Shown here: piece after piece, positions 1 through 8,260 of the stretch
Layout of the letters: every line of letters starts with the position of its first letter
How positions within the stretch are numbered: the stretch's first letter is position 1
NCBI RefSeq assembly: GCF_014451325.2
Contig: NZ_JACSCH020000003.1
Location: forward strand, 558,001-622,000
Direction of reading: 5' to 3'
Origin: Streptomyces sp. CB02980
Lineage (GTDB): Bacteria > Actinomycetota > Actinomycetes > Streptomycetales > Streptomycetaceae
Length of the DNA: 64,000 nt
The notes under the pieces: generated by a model
The model's input: only the letters and a program-made list of their open reading frames with translations
Told to the model about the DNA's origin: nothing
The model's database searches: none
Translations under genes and position numbers: made by a program

Positions 1-1
1 A

Positions 2-1207
2 GGAGCCGGCTGGCCGCCGCCCCCGCCGACCGTGCCGGCCTGGGGTGCCCCGCTCCCGCCCGCGCCCCCCGCCCCTGCGGCGCCGCGGGGGCGGGCCGGC
101 GGCCTGGTGGCGGCGGTCCTGGTGGCGGCGCTCGTCGCCGGCGGCATCGGCGGTGGCATCGGCTACTGGGCCGCCCAACGCGGCGACGAGGGCGTCAGCT
201 CCACGACGGTCTCCTCGGGCGAGGCCCCGGCCTCCTTCAAGCGCGAGCCCGGGACGGTCGCGGCGGTCGCCGCGAAGGCGCTGCCGAGCGTGGTCACCAT
301 CCAGGCGAAGTCGGGCGGTTCGCAGGGCGAGGGCGGCACGGGCACGGGCTTCGTGTACGACCAGGAGGGCCACATCGTCACCAACAACCACGTGGTGGCG
401 TCGGCGGCGGAGGGCGGCACGCTCTCCGTGACGTTCCCGGACGGCAAGTCGTACGACGCGGAGGTCGTCGGCCGGGCCGAGGGCTACGACGTGGCCGTAC
501 TGAAGCTCACGAACGCGCCGAAGGGGCTGAAGCCGCTGCCGCTCGGCGACTCCGACAAGGTGGCGGTCGGCGACTCGACGATCGCGATCGGCGCGCCCTT
601 CGGTCTGTCGAACACGGTGACGACGGGGATCATCAGCGCCAAGAACCGACCGGTCGCGTCGGGCGACGGTTCAGGCGGCAGCAACTCGTACATGAGCGCG
701 CTGCAGACGGACGCGTCGATCAACCCGGGCAACTCGGGCGGTCCGCTGCTCGACGCGAGCGGCGCGGTCATCGGCATCAACTCGGCCATCCAGTCCACCG
801 GTAGCGGCTTCGGCCAGTCCCAGGCGGGCTCGATCGGCCTGGGCTTCGCGATCCCCGTGAACCAGGCGAAGAACGTGGCCCAGCAGCTGATCAGGACGGG
901 CAAGCCGGTGTACCCGGTGATCGGCGCGACGGTGAACATGCAGGAGCAGGGCGAGGGCGCGACGATCGCCTCCCAGGGCTCGGGCGGCACCCCCTCGGTG
1001 ACCCCCAACGGCCCGGCGGCGAAGGCGGGCCTGAAGGCCGGTGACGTGATCACGGGCTTCGGCGACCACCAGATCGACAGCGGCCCCTCCCTGATCAGTG
1101 AGATCTGGACCCACAAGCCGGGCGACCAGGTCAAGATCACCTACGAGCGCGACGGCAAGACCTCCACGGCCACGGTCACCCTCGGCGAACGCACCGGCGA
1201 CAGCTGA
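2..1207 (+). CDS. HtrA/DegP-like serine protease with PDZ domain (5' end outside window)
   Basis: A membrane-anchored trypsin-like serine protease for surface protein quality control. The frame is open to the left edge, and the Pro-rich stretch before the first in-window GTG (nt 32) suggests a longer cytoplasmic N-terminus, so this entry is 5'-partial. Visible in order: Pro/Ala-rich segment, one transmembrane helix (nt 100-175), protease domain with the triad His in NNHVV (nt 389), Asp in YDVAV (nt 488) and Ser in GNSGGP (nt 734), then a C-terminal PDZ domain (GPAAKAGLKAGDVI, nt 1010-1050). All three catalytic residues are present. Streptomyces has several such paralogues and I cannot say which this is. 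Confidence 0.93.
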   Translation, partial: GAGWPPPPPTVPAWGAPLPPAPPAPAAPRGRAGGLVAAVLVAALVAGGIGGGIGYWAAQRGDEGVSSTTVSSGEAPASFKREPGTVAAVAAKALPSVVTIQAKSGGSQGEGGTGTGFVYDQEGHIVTNNHVVASAAEGGTLSVTFPDGKSYDAEVVGRAEGYDVAVLKLTNAPKGLKPLPLGDSDKVAVGDSTIAIGAPFGLSNTVTTGIISAKNRPVASGDGSGGSNSYMSALQTDASINPGNSGGPLLDASGAVIGINSAIQSTGSGFGQSQAGSIGLGFAIPVNQAKNVAQQLIRTGKPVYPVIGATVNMQEQGEGATIASQGSGGTPSVTPNGPAAKAGLKAGDVITGFGDHQIDSGPSLISEIWTHKPGDQVKITYERDGKTSTATVTLGERTGDS

Positions 1208-1255
1208 CCGGCTAGGCTGTCCCCCGCGCCGCACGTGGACACACCGCCGGCGCGG

Positions 1256-1342
1256 GGTGGGTTGCCCGAGCGGCCTAAGGGAACGGTCTTGAAAACCGTC
1301 GTGGCAGCGATGTCACCGTGGGTTCAAATCCCACACCCACCG
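1256..1342 (+). tRNA. tRNA-Ser (anticodon TGA)
   Basis: A cloverleaf can be drawn by hand: acceptor GGTGGGT (1256-1262) pairs with ACCCACC (1335-1341), discriminator G1342, T-arm GTGGG-TTCAAAT-CCCAC, and anticodon loop CTTGAAA with TGA at 1290-1292. The length of 87 nt with a long variable arm fits serine tRNA. CCA is not encoded. Confidence 0.96.
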
Positions 1343-1369
1343 CAGTGGATCGGCGAACGCGCTGGTCGG

Positions 1370-1400
1370 AAGGGGTGCTCCGGATGCCGGGGCGCCCCTT
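1370..1400 (+). terminator. Hairpin terminator of tRNA-Ser(TGA)
   Basis: A 14-bp stem (1370-1383 with 1387-1400; two G-U pairs) with a 3-nt loop follows the tRNA by 27 nt. No U-run is present, as is common for actinobacterial terminators. Confidence 0.6.
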
Positions 1401-1542
1401 CGTCGTGTGTGGGGGCGGGGGGATCTCCGTGGGCCGGGGCCTTCCGGCGTGCATGTGGGCCCTTCCGGGTGCCTCTGCGGATGCGGGACCCGGGTGGTGC
1501 CGTGATGCTGGAGGGGCTGGAACAGTGGCTAGGAGGGCCAGG

Positions 1543-1752
1543 ATGTCTGTGTTCGACAAGCTCAAGGGAATGCTGAAGGGCCACGAGGATCAGGCCTCCA
1601 AGGGCGTGGACAAGGCCGGCGACTACGTCGACGGGAAGACGCAGAGCAAGTACAGCAGTCAGGTCGACACCGCCCAGGAGAAGCTCAAGGAGCAACTGGG
1701 AGGCACGGGTCAGCAGCCGGACTCTCCGCCCCAGCCCCCGCCGCAGCAGTAG
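1543..1752 (+). CDS. Small MT0933-type (antitoxin-like) protein
   Basis: A 69-residue hydrophilic protein. The first 50 residues (FDKLKGMLKGHEDQASKG followed by VDKAGDYVDGKTQSKYSSQVD) match the family named MT0933-like antitoxin, common in actinobacteria. The tail is Pro/Gln-rich. The ATG at 1543 was chosen because AGGAGG lies 6 nt upstream; longer in-frame starts have none and would run across the tRNA terminator. No toxin gene is adjacent, so the antitoxin label is only a family name; structurally it looks like a small helical, possibly stress-related protein. Confidence 0.8.
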   Translation: MSVFDKLKGMLKGHEDQASKGVDKAGDYVDGKTQSKYSSQVDTAQEKLKEQLGGTGQQPDSPPQPPPQQ

Positions 1753-1775
1753 CGCGAGGCGCGAAGCGACCGTCA

Positions 1776-1810
1776 GGGCGCCCCGGATTCGCATCCGGGG
1801 CGCCCTTTTC
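1776..1810 (+). terminator. Intrinsic terminator
   Basis: A perfect 13-bp stem (1776-1788 with 1793-1805), TCGC loop and TTTT tail, 24 bp after the MT0933-type gene. Confidence 0.85.
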
Positions 1811-1884
1811 GGGATGTGGCGGGGTGGGTTCCTCGGGTTTCATGGGGCATCGGAGGGTGGAGGACCGGACGAAGGAGTGTTGTC

Positions 1885-2409
1885 GTGGTGCGGATCGTGC
1901 TCGTGCAGGGGGACATCACCGCCGAGGCCGCCGACGCGATCGTGAATGCCGCGAACTCCTCGCTGCTGGGCGGCGGCGGGGTCGACGGCGCCATTCACCG
2001 CAAGGGCGGCCCCGAGATCCTCGCCGCCTGCCAGGACCTGCGCCGCTCGCACTACGGCAAGGGGCTGGCCACCGGGCAGGCCGTGGCGACCACGGCGGGG
2101 CGGTTGCCGGCCCGGCACGTGATCCACACGGTCGGACCGGTCTGGTCGCGCGACGAGGACCGTTCGGAGCTGCTGGCCTCCTGCTACCGCGAATCCCTGC
2201 GGATCGCGGACGAGTTGGGTGACCGTACGGTGGCGTTCCCCGCCATCTCCACCGGGATCTACGGCTGGCCGATCGACGACGGCGCCAGGATCGCCGTGCG
2301 GACGGTGCGAGCCGCCCCCACCGACGTGGAGGAAGTCCGCTTCGTCCTCTTCGACGCCCCGGCCTATGCGGCCTTCGAGGCGGCCGTGGGGGAGCGGGAC
2401 GTTCCTTAG
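1885..2409 (+). CDS. Macro-domain protein (ADP-ribosyl/O-acetyl-ADP-ribose hydrolase type)
   Basis: A 174-residue single-domain protein of the YmdB/MacroD type, which hydrolyses O-acetyl-ADP-ribose or removes ADP-ribose from proteins. Diagnostic motifs: QGDIT at the start, IVNAANSSLLGGGGVDGAIH (substrate loop 1), HTVGP, and PAISTGIYGWP (loop 2). The GTG at 1885 is preferred over the longer frame from 1816 because GAAGGAG sits 7 nt upstream and the protein then starts directly with the conserved VRIVLVQGDIT. The last codons and the stop form the first unit of a tandem array that continues downstream. Confidence 0.92.
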   Translation: MVRIVLVQGDITAEAADAIVNAANSSLLGGGGVDGAIHRKGGPEILAACQDLRRSHYGKGLATGQAVATTAGRLPARHVIHTVGPVWSRDEDRSELLASCYRESLRIADELGDRTVAFPAISTGIYGWPIDDGARIAVRTVRAAPTDVEEVRFVLFDAPAYAAFEAAVGERDVP

Positions 2410-2515
2410 GCCGAGCGTTCCTCAGACCGAGCGTTCCTCAGGTCGAGCGTTCCTCGGTCGAGCGTTCGGTAGGCCGAGCGTTCCTTGGGTCGAGTGTTCC
2501 TTAGGTCGAACTTTC
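2396..2515. repeat. 15-16-bp tandem repeat starting in the macro gene stop region
   Basis: About eight degenerate copies of GAGCGTTCCTCAGGTC occur head to tail. The first copy (GACGTTCCTTAGGCC) encodes the last residues and the stop codon of the macro-domain gene; the rest is non-coding. The remainder of the gap (2516-2892) holds a CCGT tetranucleotide run and no gene I can support. Confidence 0.8.
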
Positions 2516-2892
2516 TCCGTCCGTCCGTCCGTTCGGTTTCTGTGTGCAGGGGACGCGCCGTCGTGATCTTCCGGAGGGGAGATTGGCGGAAAATCTGCCG
2601 GAACGCTTCCTCCCTTGTGGTGCACGGGCTGCCGGTGTCCTGAATGCCTTTCCCCTGGTTGAGCTGGGCCTTTGATCGAGACCGCCGGGTTTATCTGCTT
2701 GTCCTCACGCTTGCGGGGGAATCGGGCGCTCCGGGATGGTTCGCCGGGGATTCGGTGGGCAACTCTGGATTCGCGACGTCGAGCACAAACGACCGGGGCG
2801 GTCGGCCAACTGCCTTGGACCTGGCCGTACTTCAGAGCACTTCAGAGCAGTTCCGTGCACAGCACCAGATTTCAGTTCCCGGAGGAACAGAC

Positions 2893-3198
2893 ATGGCAAG
2901 CATCCGTACCGCCCGCATCCTCGCCGCCGCCGCCGCCCTGCCCCTCGCCGCCGCGCTCTTCACCGGGGTGGCCCAGGCCGACAACGGTGGGTTCGCGGAC
3001 GACGGATCGAACACGAGCGTCGCCACGATCATCGGCAGCGGCGTGGGTGGGGACAACTTCGGCAACTCGACCACGACGCAGCAGGTGGCGACCGGTTCCG
3101 GTGCCTCCAATCAGAACAACACGGCCAGCGTGAACGGCTCCGCCTTCACTCACATCGCCCAGAACAACGCGGTGGTCAACTTCCACCCGTGGTGGTGA
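2893..3198 (+). CDS. Small secreted Asn/Ser/Thr-rich protein, unknown function
   Basis: A 101-residue preprotein with a clear signal peptide: RTAR, a hydrophobic core of about 18 residues, then an AQA-D cleavage site near residue 32. The mature part of about 70 residues has no Cys, is rich in G, N, S, T and Q (GNSTTTQQVATGSG, SNQNNTASVNG) and ends in FHPWW. The ATG at 2893 has GGAGGA 6 nt upstream. It is not a chaplin (no chaplin core, no Cys pair) and not clearly a rodlin. The composition recalls amyloid-prone surface proteins, but that is inference only. Confidence 0.75.
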   Translation: MASIRTARILAAAAALPLAAALFTGVAQADNGGFADDGSNTSVATIIGSGVGGDNFGNSTTTQQVATGSGASNQNNTASVNGSAFTHIAQNNAVVNFHPWW

Positions 3199-3327
3199 CC
3201 GGCTCGGCACGGCAGCCGGCCCGACGGGGGGCGTGACCGCGGTGTGAACGACGGCCTGTGCGGCGGTACTTCGGTACCGGCGTGCGGGCCGTCTGCGTGT
3301 GTCCACGGGCCCGCGCGGTCGGTCGTC

Positions 3328-3365
3328 GACCTTGACAGAGGTCCTGAATCTGACGGACAGTCAGA
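3328..3365 (+). promoter_or_regulatory. Promoter and operator-like inverted repeats before the steroid operon
   Basis: TTGACA (3332-3337) lies inside GACCT-N6-AGGTC (3328-3343). Seventeen bases later the -10 position falls in TCTGAC-GGACA-GTCAGA (3349-3365), a perfect 6-bp-arm repeat. A TetR-type repressor bound there would block the promoter. No regulator gene is adjacent in the window. Confidence 0.5.
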
Positions 3366-3396
3366 GACCTCAGTCGTCCCACGGGAGGCCGTCGCC

Positions 3397-4563
3397 GTGC
3401 ACCTCGCCCCGACCGAGCGGCAGCTACGGCTGCGCGCCGAACTCCGCGCGTACTTCCGGGACCTGATGCCCGAAGGTCCGCCCCCCGCCACCGACATCGC
3501 CGCCCAGCGCCGGCTGCTCCGCCGGATCGGCGCCGACGGGCTCCTCGGTCTCGGCTGGCCCGAGGAGTACGGCGGTCGGGGCCGCGGTCCCGACGAGCAG
3601 TTCGTCTTCTTCGACGAGGCGTACCGCGCGGGCGCCCCCGTGTCGATGGTCACGCTCAACACCGTCGGCCCCACCCTCATGACCTACGGGACCGAGGAAC
3701 AGAAGGCCTTCTTCCTGCCCCGGATCCTGCGCGGCGAGACCGTCTTCGCCATCGGGTACAGCGAGCCCGAGGCCGGCACGGACCTCGCCTCCCTCCGGAC
3801 GCGCGCGGTCCGCGACGGCGAGTCCTGGCTGATCGACGGCCAGAAGATCTTCACCTCCAACGCCCAGAACGCCGACTGGATCTGGCTCGCCTGCCGCACC
3901 GATCCCGACGCGCCCCCGCACAAGGGCATCTCGATCGTCCTCGTCCCCACCGACTCCCCCGGCTTCTCCTGGACCCCGATCGCGACCGTGGGCGGGCTGA
4001 CGACCACGGCCACGTACTACGACGGGATACGGGTCCCCGCCGGGAACCTCGTCGGGCCCGAGCACGGGGGCTGGGGGCTCATCACCAACCAGCTCAACCA
4101 CGAGCGGGTCGCGCTCGCCGCGATCGGCATGCAGGCCGAGGACTTCTTCGCCGCCGTGCTCGACCGGGCCCGTACCCCCGATCCGGTGACGGGTAGGCGT
4201 CGCATTGACGAGCCGTGGGTTCGGATCCGAGCTGCCGAAGCCCATGCCCGACTGGCCGCGACACGCCTGCTGAACTGGCGTTTGGTGGGAGATGTGGGGG
4301 CCGGCCGGCTGGCCCCCGGGGACGCGAGCGGCGTGAAGTTCGTGGGAACCGAATCGGCGGTGGAGGTGTATCGAATATGTCAGGAGATCGCGGGTGGGTC
4401 GGGGACGGTGCGAGCGGGATCGCCGGGGGAGTTCGACGGCGGTGAGCTGGAGCGCATGAACCGGGCCGCGCAGATCAACACCTTCGGGGGAGGGGTGAGC
4501 GAGGTGCAGCGCGAGATCGTCGCGAGGATGCGGCTCGGCATGAAGGGGAGGGGCCGACGATGA
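3397..4563 (+). CDS. Acyl-CoA dehydrogenase (FadE29/ChsE2-like subunit)
   Basis: A 388-residue flavin-dependent acyl-CoA dehydrogenase, first gene of a five-gene operon. The family signature around the FAD/substrate site, GYSEPEAGTDLASL, is near residues 120-135, and the C-terminal helical domain ends in INTFGGGVSEVQREIVA. The GTG at 3397 has GGGAGG 8 nt upstream and removes a poorly conserved 51-residue extension of the longest frame. In the mycobacterial igr operon two FadE subunits form a heterotetramer that dehydrogenates the three-carbon steroid side chain; the second subunit here would be the gene at 5665. The role is inferred from length and gene order. Confidence 0.88.
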   Translation: MHLAPTERQLRLRAELRAYFRDLMPEGPPPATDIAAQRRLLRRIGADGLLGLGWPEEYGGRGRGPDEQFVFFDEAYRAGAPVSMVTLNTVGPTLMTYGTEEQKAFFLPRILRGETVFAIGYSEPEAGTDLASLRTRAVRDGESWLIDGQKIFTSNAQNADWIWLACRTDPDAPPHKGISIVLVPTDSPGFSWTPIATVGGLTTTATYYDGIRVPAGNLVGPEHGGWGLITNQLNHERVALAAIGMQAEDFFAAVLDRARTPDPVTGRRRIDEPWVRIRAAEAHARLAATRLLNWRLVGDVGAGRLAPGDASGVKFVGTESAVEVYRICQEIAGGSGTVRAGSPGEFDGGELERMNRAAQINTFGGGVSEVQREIVARMRLGMKGRGRR

Positions 4564-5663
4564 CCCGCACACGAAGCCAGGACGGGCCGGACCCGTCGCC
4601 GGACGGGCTGTACGAGCGGCTCACGGGGTTCGCGGGGCGGTCCGCCGCGACGGCCGGCGCCGGCAAGGATCCGGTCAACCTGCCCATGATCCGGCACTGG
4701 TGCGAGGCCATGGGGGACGGCCATCCCGCCTACCGGGGGCCCGACGCCGTCGCTCCGCCCACGATGCTCCAGGCCTGGACGATGGGCGGTCTCTCGGGGC
4801 ACACGGACCGCTCCTCCGCCCACGAGGAGCTGTTCGCCCTCCTCGACGGGGCCGGATACACGTCGGTGGTCGCGACCGACTGCGAGCAGGAGTACCTGCG
4901 ACCGCTGCGGCCCGGCGACGAGATCACCTTCGACACCGTCATCGAGTCCGTGTCGGCCCTCAAGACCACCAAGCTCGGGTCGGGGCACTTCGTCACCACC
5001 CGGACCGACGTCCGCGCCGGCGGTCAGCTGGCCGGCACCCACCGCTTCCGCATCCTCAAGTACGCGCCCGCCGCGCGACCGCGGAGGCCGGAGCCTCCCG
5101 CCGGGACCGAGGCGAAGCAGCCGGAGGGAAGCCAGTCGGAGGGAAGGCAGGCCGAGGGAAGGCAGCCGGAGGGAAGCCAGCTGGAGGGAAAGCAGGCCGA
5201 GGGAAGGCAGCCGGAGGGAAGGCAGGCCGAGGGAAAGCAACCGGAGGGAAGGCAGCCGAAGGCCCGGCGGCCCCGGCCCGTGGTCAACCGGGACAACGCC
5301 GGGTTCTGGGAGGGCGTGGCCGCGCACCGGCTGCTCATCCAGCGCTGCGGCGGCTGCGCCGCCCTCCGTCTCCCCTGGCTGCCGGGGTGCGCCGACTGCG
5401 GCTCGCCGGAGTGGGACACGGTCGAGGCGAGCGGCGCCGGGACGGTCTACTCGTACGTGGTGATGCACCACCCGTCCTTCCCGGCCTTCGACCCGCCGTA
5501 CGCGGTCGGTCTCGTCGAACTCGCCGAGGGCGTACGGATGATCAGCAACGTGGTGGGGGTGCCGTACGACAAGGTGCGGATCGGGATGCCGGTGCGGCTG
5601 GAGTTCCTGCGCGTCGACGAGGAGCTGGAGCTTCCCGTCTTCCGCGCGGGAGGGGAGGACTGA
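4560..5663 (+). CDS. chsH2: ChsH2-like protein: MaoC-type domain, pentapeptide-repeat linker, DUF35 OB-fold
   Basis: A 367-residue fusion that starts in a 4-bp ATGA overlap with the upstream dehydrogenase. Residues 1-165 form a MaoC/hot-dog domain (MIRHWCEAMGDGHPAY; EYLRPLRPGDEI). Residues from about 260 form a DUF35 domain with a CxxC...CxxC zinc ribbon (RCGGCA, GCADCG) and an OB-fold. In Mycobacterium, ChsH2 pairs with ChsH1 as an enoyl-CoA hydratase, and its DUF35 domain binds the Ltp2 aldolase. Between the domains (about 183-235) lie ten or more copies of a five-residue unit of type QxEGR. This makes the protein about 55 residues longer than the roughly 311-residue mycobacterial protein. 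Confidence 0.88.
   Translation: MTRTRSQDGPDPSPDGLYERLTGFAGRSAATAGAGKDPVNLPMIRHWCEAMGDGHPAYRGPDAVAPPTMLQAWTMGGLSGHTDRSSAHEELFALLDGAGYTSVVATDCEQEYLRPLRPGDEITFDTVIESVSALKTTKLGSGHFVTTRTDVRAGGQLAGTHRFRILKYAPAARPRRPEPPAGTEAKQPEGSQSEGRQAEGRQPEGSQLEGKQAEGRQPEGRQAEGKQPEGRQPKARRPRPVVNRDNAGFWEGVAAHRLLIQRCGGCAALRLPWLPGCADCGSPEWDTVEASGAGTVYSYVVMHHPSFPAFDPPYAVGLVELAEGVRMISNVVGVPYDKVRIGMPVRLEFLRVDEELELPVFRAGGED
5110..5265 (+). repeat. 15-bp in-frame tandem repeat inside chsH2-like gene
   Basis: About ten copies of a 15-bp unit (CCGGAGGGAAGGCAG and close variants) encode PEGRQ, AEGRQ, PEGSQ or AEGKQ. The units are nearly identical at DNA level, which indicates recent slippage-type expansion. Confidence 0.9.
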
Positions 5664-5664
5664 C

Positions 5665-6693
5665 ATGGACTTCACCCCCACCGAGGAGCAGGAGGCGGCC
5701 CGCGAGCTGGCCGCCCGGATCTTCGCCGACCTCGCCACCCACGAGCGGCTCAGGGCGGCCGGCACCGGCAGCGACGCCGAGCTCTGGAAGGCCCTCTGCG
5801 CCGCCGGGCTGCCCGGCTCCGTCGAGGAGACCGGCCTGCTCGGCCTGGTCCTCCTCCTGGAGGAGCAGGGACGTGTGACGGCCCAGGTGCCGTTCGCCGC
5901 GACCTGTGTGTACGGGATCCTCGCCGTCGCCCGGCACGGTACGGACGAGCAGCGCGCCCGGCTGCTGCCCGGCCTCCGCGACGGTACGACGGTGGTGACG
6001 GGGGCCTTCCCGGCCTCCGGCGCGATCATCTCGCGGGAGGGGCGGCTCAGCGGGGCCGTGGACTGGGTGCCGTGGCTCAGGGACGCCACCCATGTCCTCG
6101 TCCCCGACGAGGACCGCGCCCTCTGGCTGGTCCGCACCGAGGACGCGGCCCGCGTCGATCCCGTCGAGCTCACCGCACCCTGGTCCGCCGGCCGGCTCGT
6201 CCTCGACGGGGCCGCCGGGGAGCGGCTCGGGGAGAGCGCCGCCTACGCCGACGTGCTCGCCGCCGCCCGGGTCGGCTTCGCCGGGTTGCAGGCCGGGGTC
6301 TGCGCCGGGTCGCTCGCCAGGGCCGTGGAGTACACCTCCGTACGGGAGCAGTTCGGCCGCCCGCTCTCCACCCACCAGGCCGTGCAACTGCGGGCCGCCG
6401 ACGCCCATATGGACACCGAGACCATCCGGGTCACCGCCTACGAGGCCGCCTGGCGCCACGACGAGGACCTGGACACCCGCGGGGCGGCCCTGACCGCCGC
6501 CTGGTGGGCCTCCGAGGCGGGGAAGCGGGTCGTGCACGCCGGTCAGCATCTGCACGGCGGCATGGGCGCGGACCTCGACCACCCCGTGCACCGGCACTTC
6601 CTGTGGGGCAGACAGCTCGACGCCCATCTCGGCTGCGGTACCGAACTCCTCGCCGAACTCGGCGACCTTCTCGCTGAAGGAGACCTGTCATGA
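5665..6693 (+). CDS. Acyl-CoA dehydrogenase (FadE28/ChsE1-like subunit)
   Basis: A 342-residue acyl-CoA dehydrogenase family protein, one base after the chsH2-like stop. It is shorter than classical members, as is FadE28 (about 339 residues). The N-terminal helical domain (FTPTEEQEAARELAARIF) and the C-terminal EYTSVREQFGRPLSTHQAVQ segment are clear, while the central glycine-rich flavin signature seen in the 3397 gene is weak. That fits an unequal heteromeric pair in which the subunits share the active site. Position and size support partnership with the 3397 product. Confidence 0.85.
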   Translation: MDFTPTEEQEAARELAARIFADLATHERLRAAGTGSDAELWKALCAAGLPGSVEETGLLGLVLLLEEQGRVTAQVPFAATCVYGILAVARHGTDEQRARLLPGLRDGTTVVTGAFPASGAIISREGRLSGAVDWVPWLRDATHVLVPDEDRALWLVRTEDAARVDPVELTAPWSAGRLVLDGAAGERLGESAAYADVLAAARVGFAGLQAGVCAGSLARAVEYTSVREQFGRPLSTHQAVQLRAADAHMDTETIRVTAYEAAWRHDEDLDTRGAALTAAWWASEAGKRVVHAGQHLHGGMGADLDHPVHRHFLWGRQLDAHLGCGTELLAELGDLLAEGDLS

Positions 6694-7097
6694 AGCCCGG
6701 CACGGAGACCTTCGTCAAGCCCGGGGACGAGCTGCCGCCGCTGACGATCCCGATCACCCGCACCCTGATCGTCGCCGGGGCCGTCGCCTCCCGCGACTAC
6801 CAGGACGTGCACCACGACGCCGAACTGGCCAGGGAGAAGGGCTCCCCGGACATCTTCATGAACATCCTCACGACCAACGGTCTCGTCGGCCGGTACATCA
6901 CCGACCACTTCGGTCCCCGCGCCGTCCTCCGCAGGGTCGCCATCCGGCTCGGCGCCCCCAACCACCCCGGCGACACCATGGTGCTGACCGGCACCGTCAC
7001 CGAGGTCGACGGGGACACCGCCCACGTCCGGGTCGTCGGTGCGAACGGGCTCGGGCACCACGTCACGGGGTCGGTCACCGTGGAGGTGCCGCGATGA
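6690..7097 (+). CDS. chsH1: ChsH1-like MaoC-type enoyl-CoA hydratase subunit
   Basis: A 135-residue single hot-dog domain with an ATGA overlap to the upstream gene. The hydratase-2 type catalytic stretch SRDYQDVHHDAELA (Asp and His) is at about residues 32-45, followed by the buried helix SPDIFMNILTTNG. The partner domain in the 4560 gene lacks this Asp/His arrangement, so this subunit should carry catalysis and the other a structural half. Expected role: hydration of the unsaturated side-chain CoA ester. Confidence 0.87.
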   Translation: MKPGTETFVKPGDELPPLTIPITRTLIVAGAVASRDYQDVHHDAELAREKGSPDIFMNILTTNGLVGRYITDHFGPRAVLRRVAIRLGAPNHPGDTMVLTGTVTEVDGDTAHVRVVGANGLGHHVTGSVTVEVPR

Positions 7098-8260
7098 GCC
7101 TCCGCACCCGGGACGGCCTCGGCGGCCGGGCGGCCGTGGTGGGCATCGGGGCCACGGAGTTCTCCAAGGACTCGGGCCGCAGCGAGCTGTCGCTCGCCGT
7201 CGAGGCGGTGCGCGCGGCCCTCGACGACGCCGGGCTCGCCCCCGCCGACGTCGACGGCATGGTCACCTTCACCATGGACACCAACCCCGAGATCACCGTC
7301 GCCCAGGCGTCCGGCATCGGCGAGCTGTCCTTCTTCTCCCGCGTGCACTACGGCGGCGGGGCAGCCTGCGCCACCGTGCAGCAGGCCGCGCTCGCCGTCG
7401 CCACCGGGGTCGCGGAGGTCGTCGTCTGCTACCGGGCGTTCAACGAGCGCTCGGGGCGGCGCTTCGGCTCCGGAGTCCAGCAGCGCGAGCCCTCCGCCGA
7501 GGGAGTGGCGCTCGGCTGGCAGCTGCCCTTCGGGCTGCTCACCCCGGCCTCCTGGGTCGCGATGATCGCCCAGCGGTATCTGCACACCTACGGGCTGACC
7601 CCCGACGCCTTCGGCCATGTCGCCGTCACCGACCGGCGCCACGCCGCCCGCAACCCCGCCGCGTACTTCCACGGGAAGCCGATCACCCTCGCCGACCACG
7701 CCGCCTCGCGCTGGATCGTCGAACCGCTCCGGCTCCTCGACTGCTGCCAGGAGACCGACGGCGGCCAGGCGATCGTCGTCACCTCCGTCGAGCGCGCCCG
7801 CGACCTGCGGCGTCCGCCGGCCGTGATCCTGGCGGCGGCGCAGGGCGCCGGCCGGAAGCAGGAGGCGATGACCAGCTTCTACCGGGACGAGCTGACGGGA
7901 CTTCCGGAGATGGGGGTGGTGGCCCGGCAGCTCTGGCGGACCTCCGGCCTCGCACCGAGCGAGATCGACGTGGGCATCCTCTACGACCACTTCACCCCGT
8001 TCGTGCTCATGCAGTTGGAGGAGTTCGGCTTCTGCGGTCCGGGGGAGGCGGCCGACTTCGTCGCGGCGGACGCACTCCCGCTGAACACCCACGGGGGACA
8101 GCTCGGCGAGGCCTATCTGCACGGCATGAACGGCATAGCGGAGGGGGTACGACAGCTGCGCGGGACCTCCGTGAACCAGATACCCGGGGCGGAGCGGACC
8201 TTGGTCACGGCGGGGACGGGGGTTCCCACGTCCGGGTTGATCCTGGGCACGGACGGCTGA
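7094..8260 (+). CDS. ltp2: Ltp2-like lipid-transfer/thiolase-fold aldolase
   Basis: A 388-residue thiolase-fold protein of the lipid-transfer (SCP-x thiolase-like) group; mycobacterial Ltp2 is about 386 residues. ATGA overlap with chsH1. Conserved pieces: AAVVGIGATEFSK at the start, GGGAACATVQQAALAVATG, DHFTPFVLMQLEEFGFC and the C-terminal NTHGGQLGEAYLHGMNG. In mycobacteria Ltp2 needs the ChsH2 DUF35 domain and performs the retro-aldol cleavage releasing the last three carbons of the side chain. All five igr-like subunits are present here in one transcription unit; no cyp125 homologue lies in the window. Confidence 0.88.
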   Translation: MSLRTRDGLGGRAAVVGIGATEFSKDSGRSELSLAVEAVRAALDDAGLAPADVDGMVTFTMDTNPEITVAQASGIGELSFFSRVHYGGGAACATVQQAALAVATGVAEVVVCYRAFNERSGRRFGSGVQQREPSAEGVALGWQLPFGLLTPASWVAMIAQRYLHTYGLTPDAFGHVAVTDRRHAARNPAAYFHGKPITLADHAASRWIVEPLRLLDCCQETDGGQAIVVTSVERARDLRRPPAVILAAAQGAGRKQEAMTSFYRDELTGLPEMGVVARQLWRTSGLAPSEIDVGILYDHFTPFVLMQLEEFGFCGPGEAADFVAADALPLNTHGGQLGEAYLHGMNGIAEGVRQLRGTSVNQIPGAERTLVTAGTGVPTSGLILGTDG

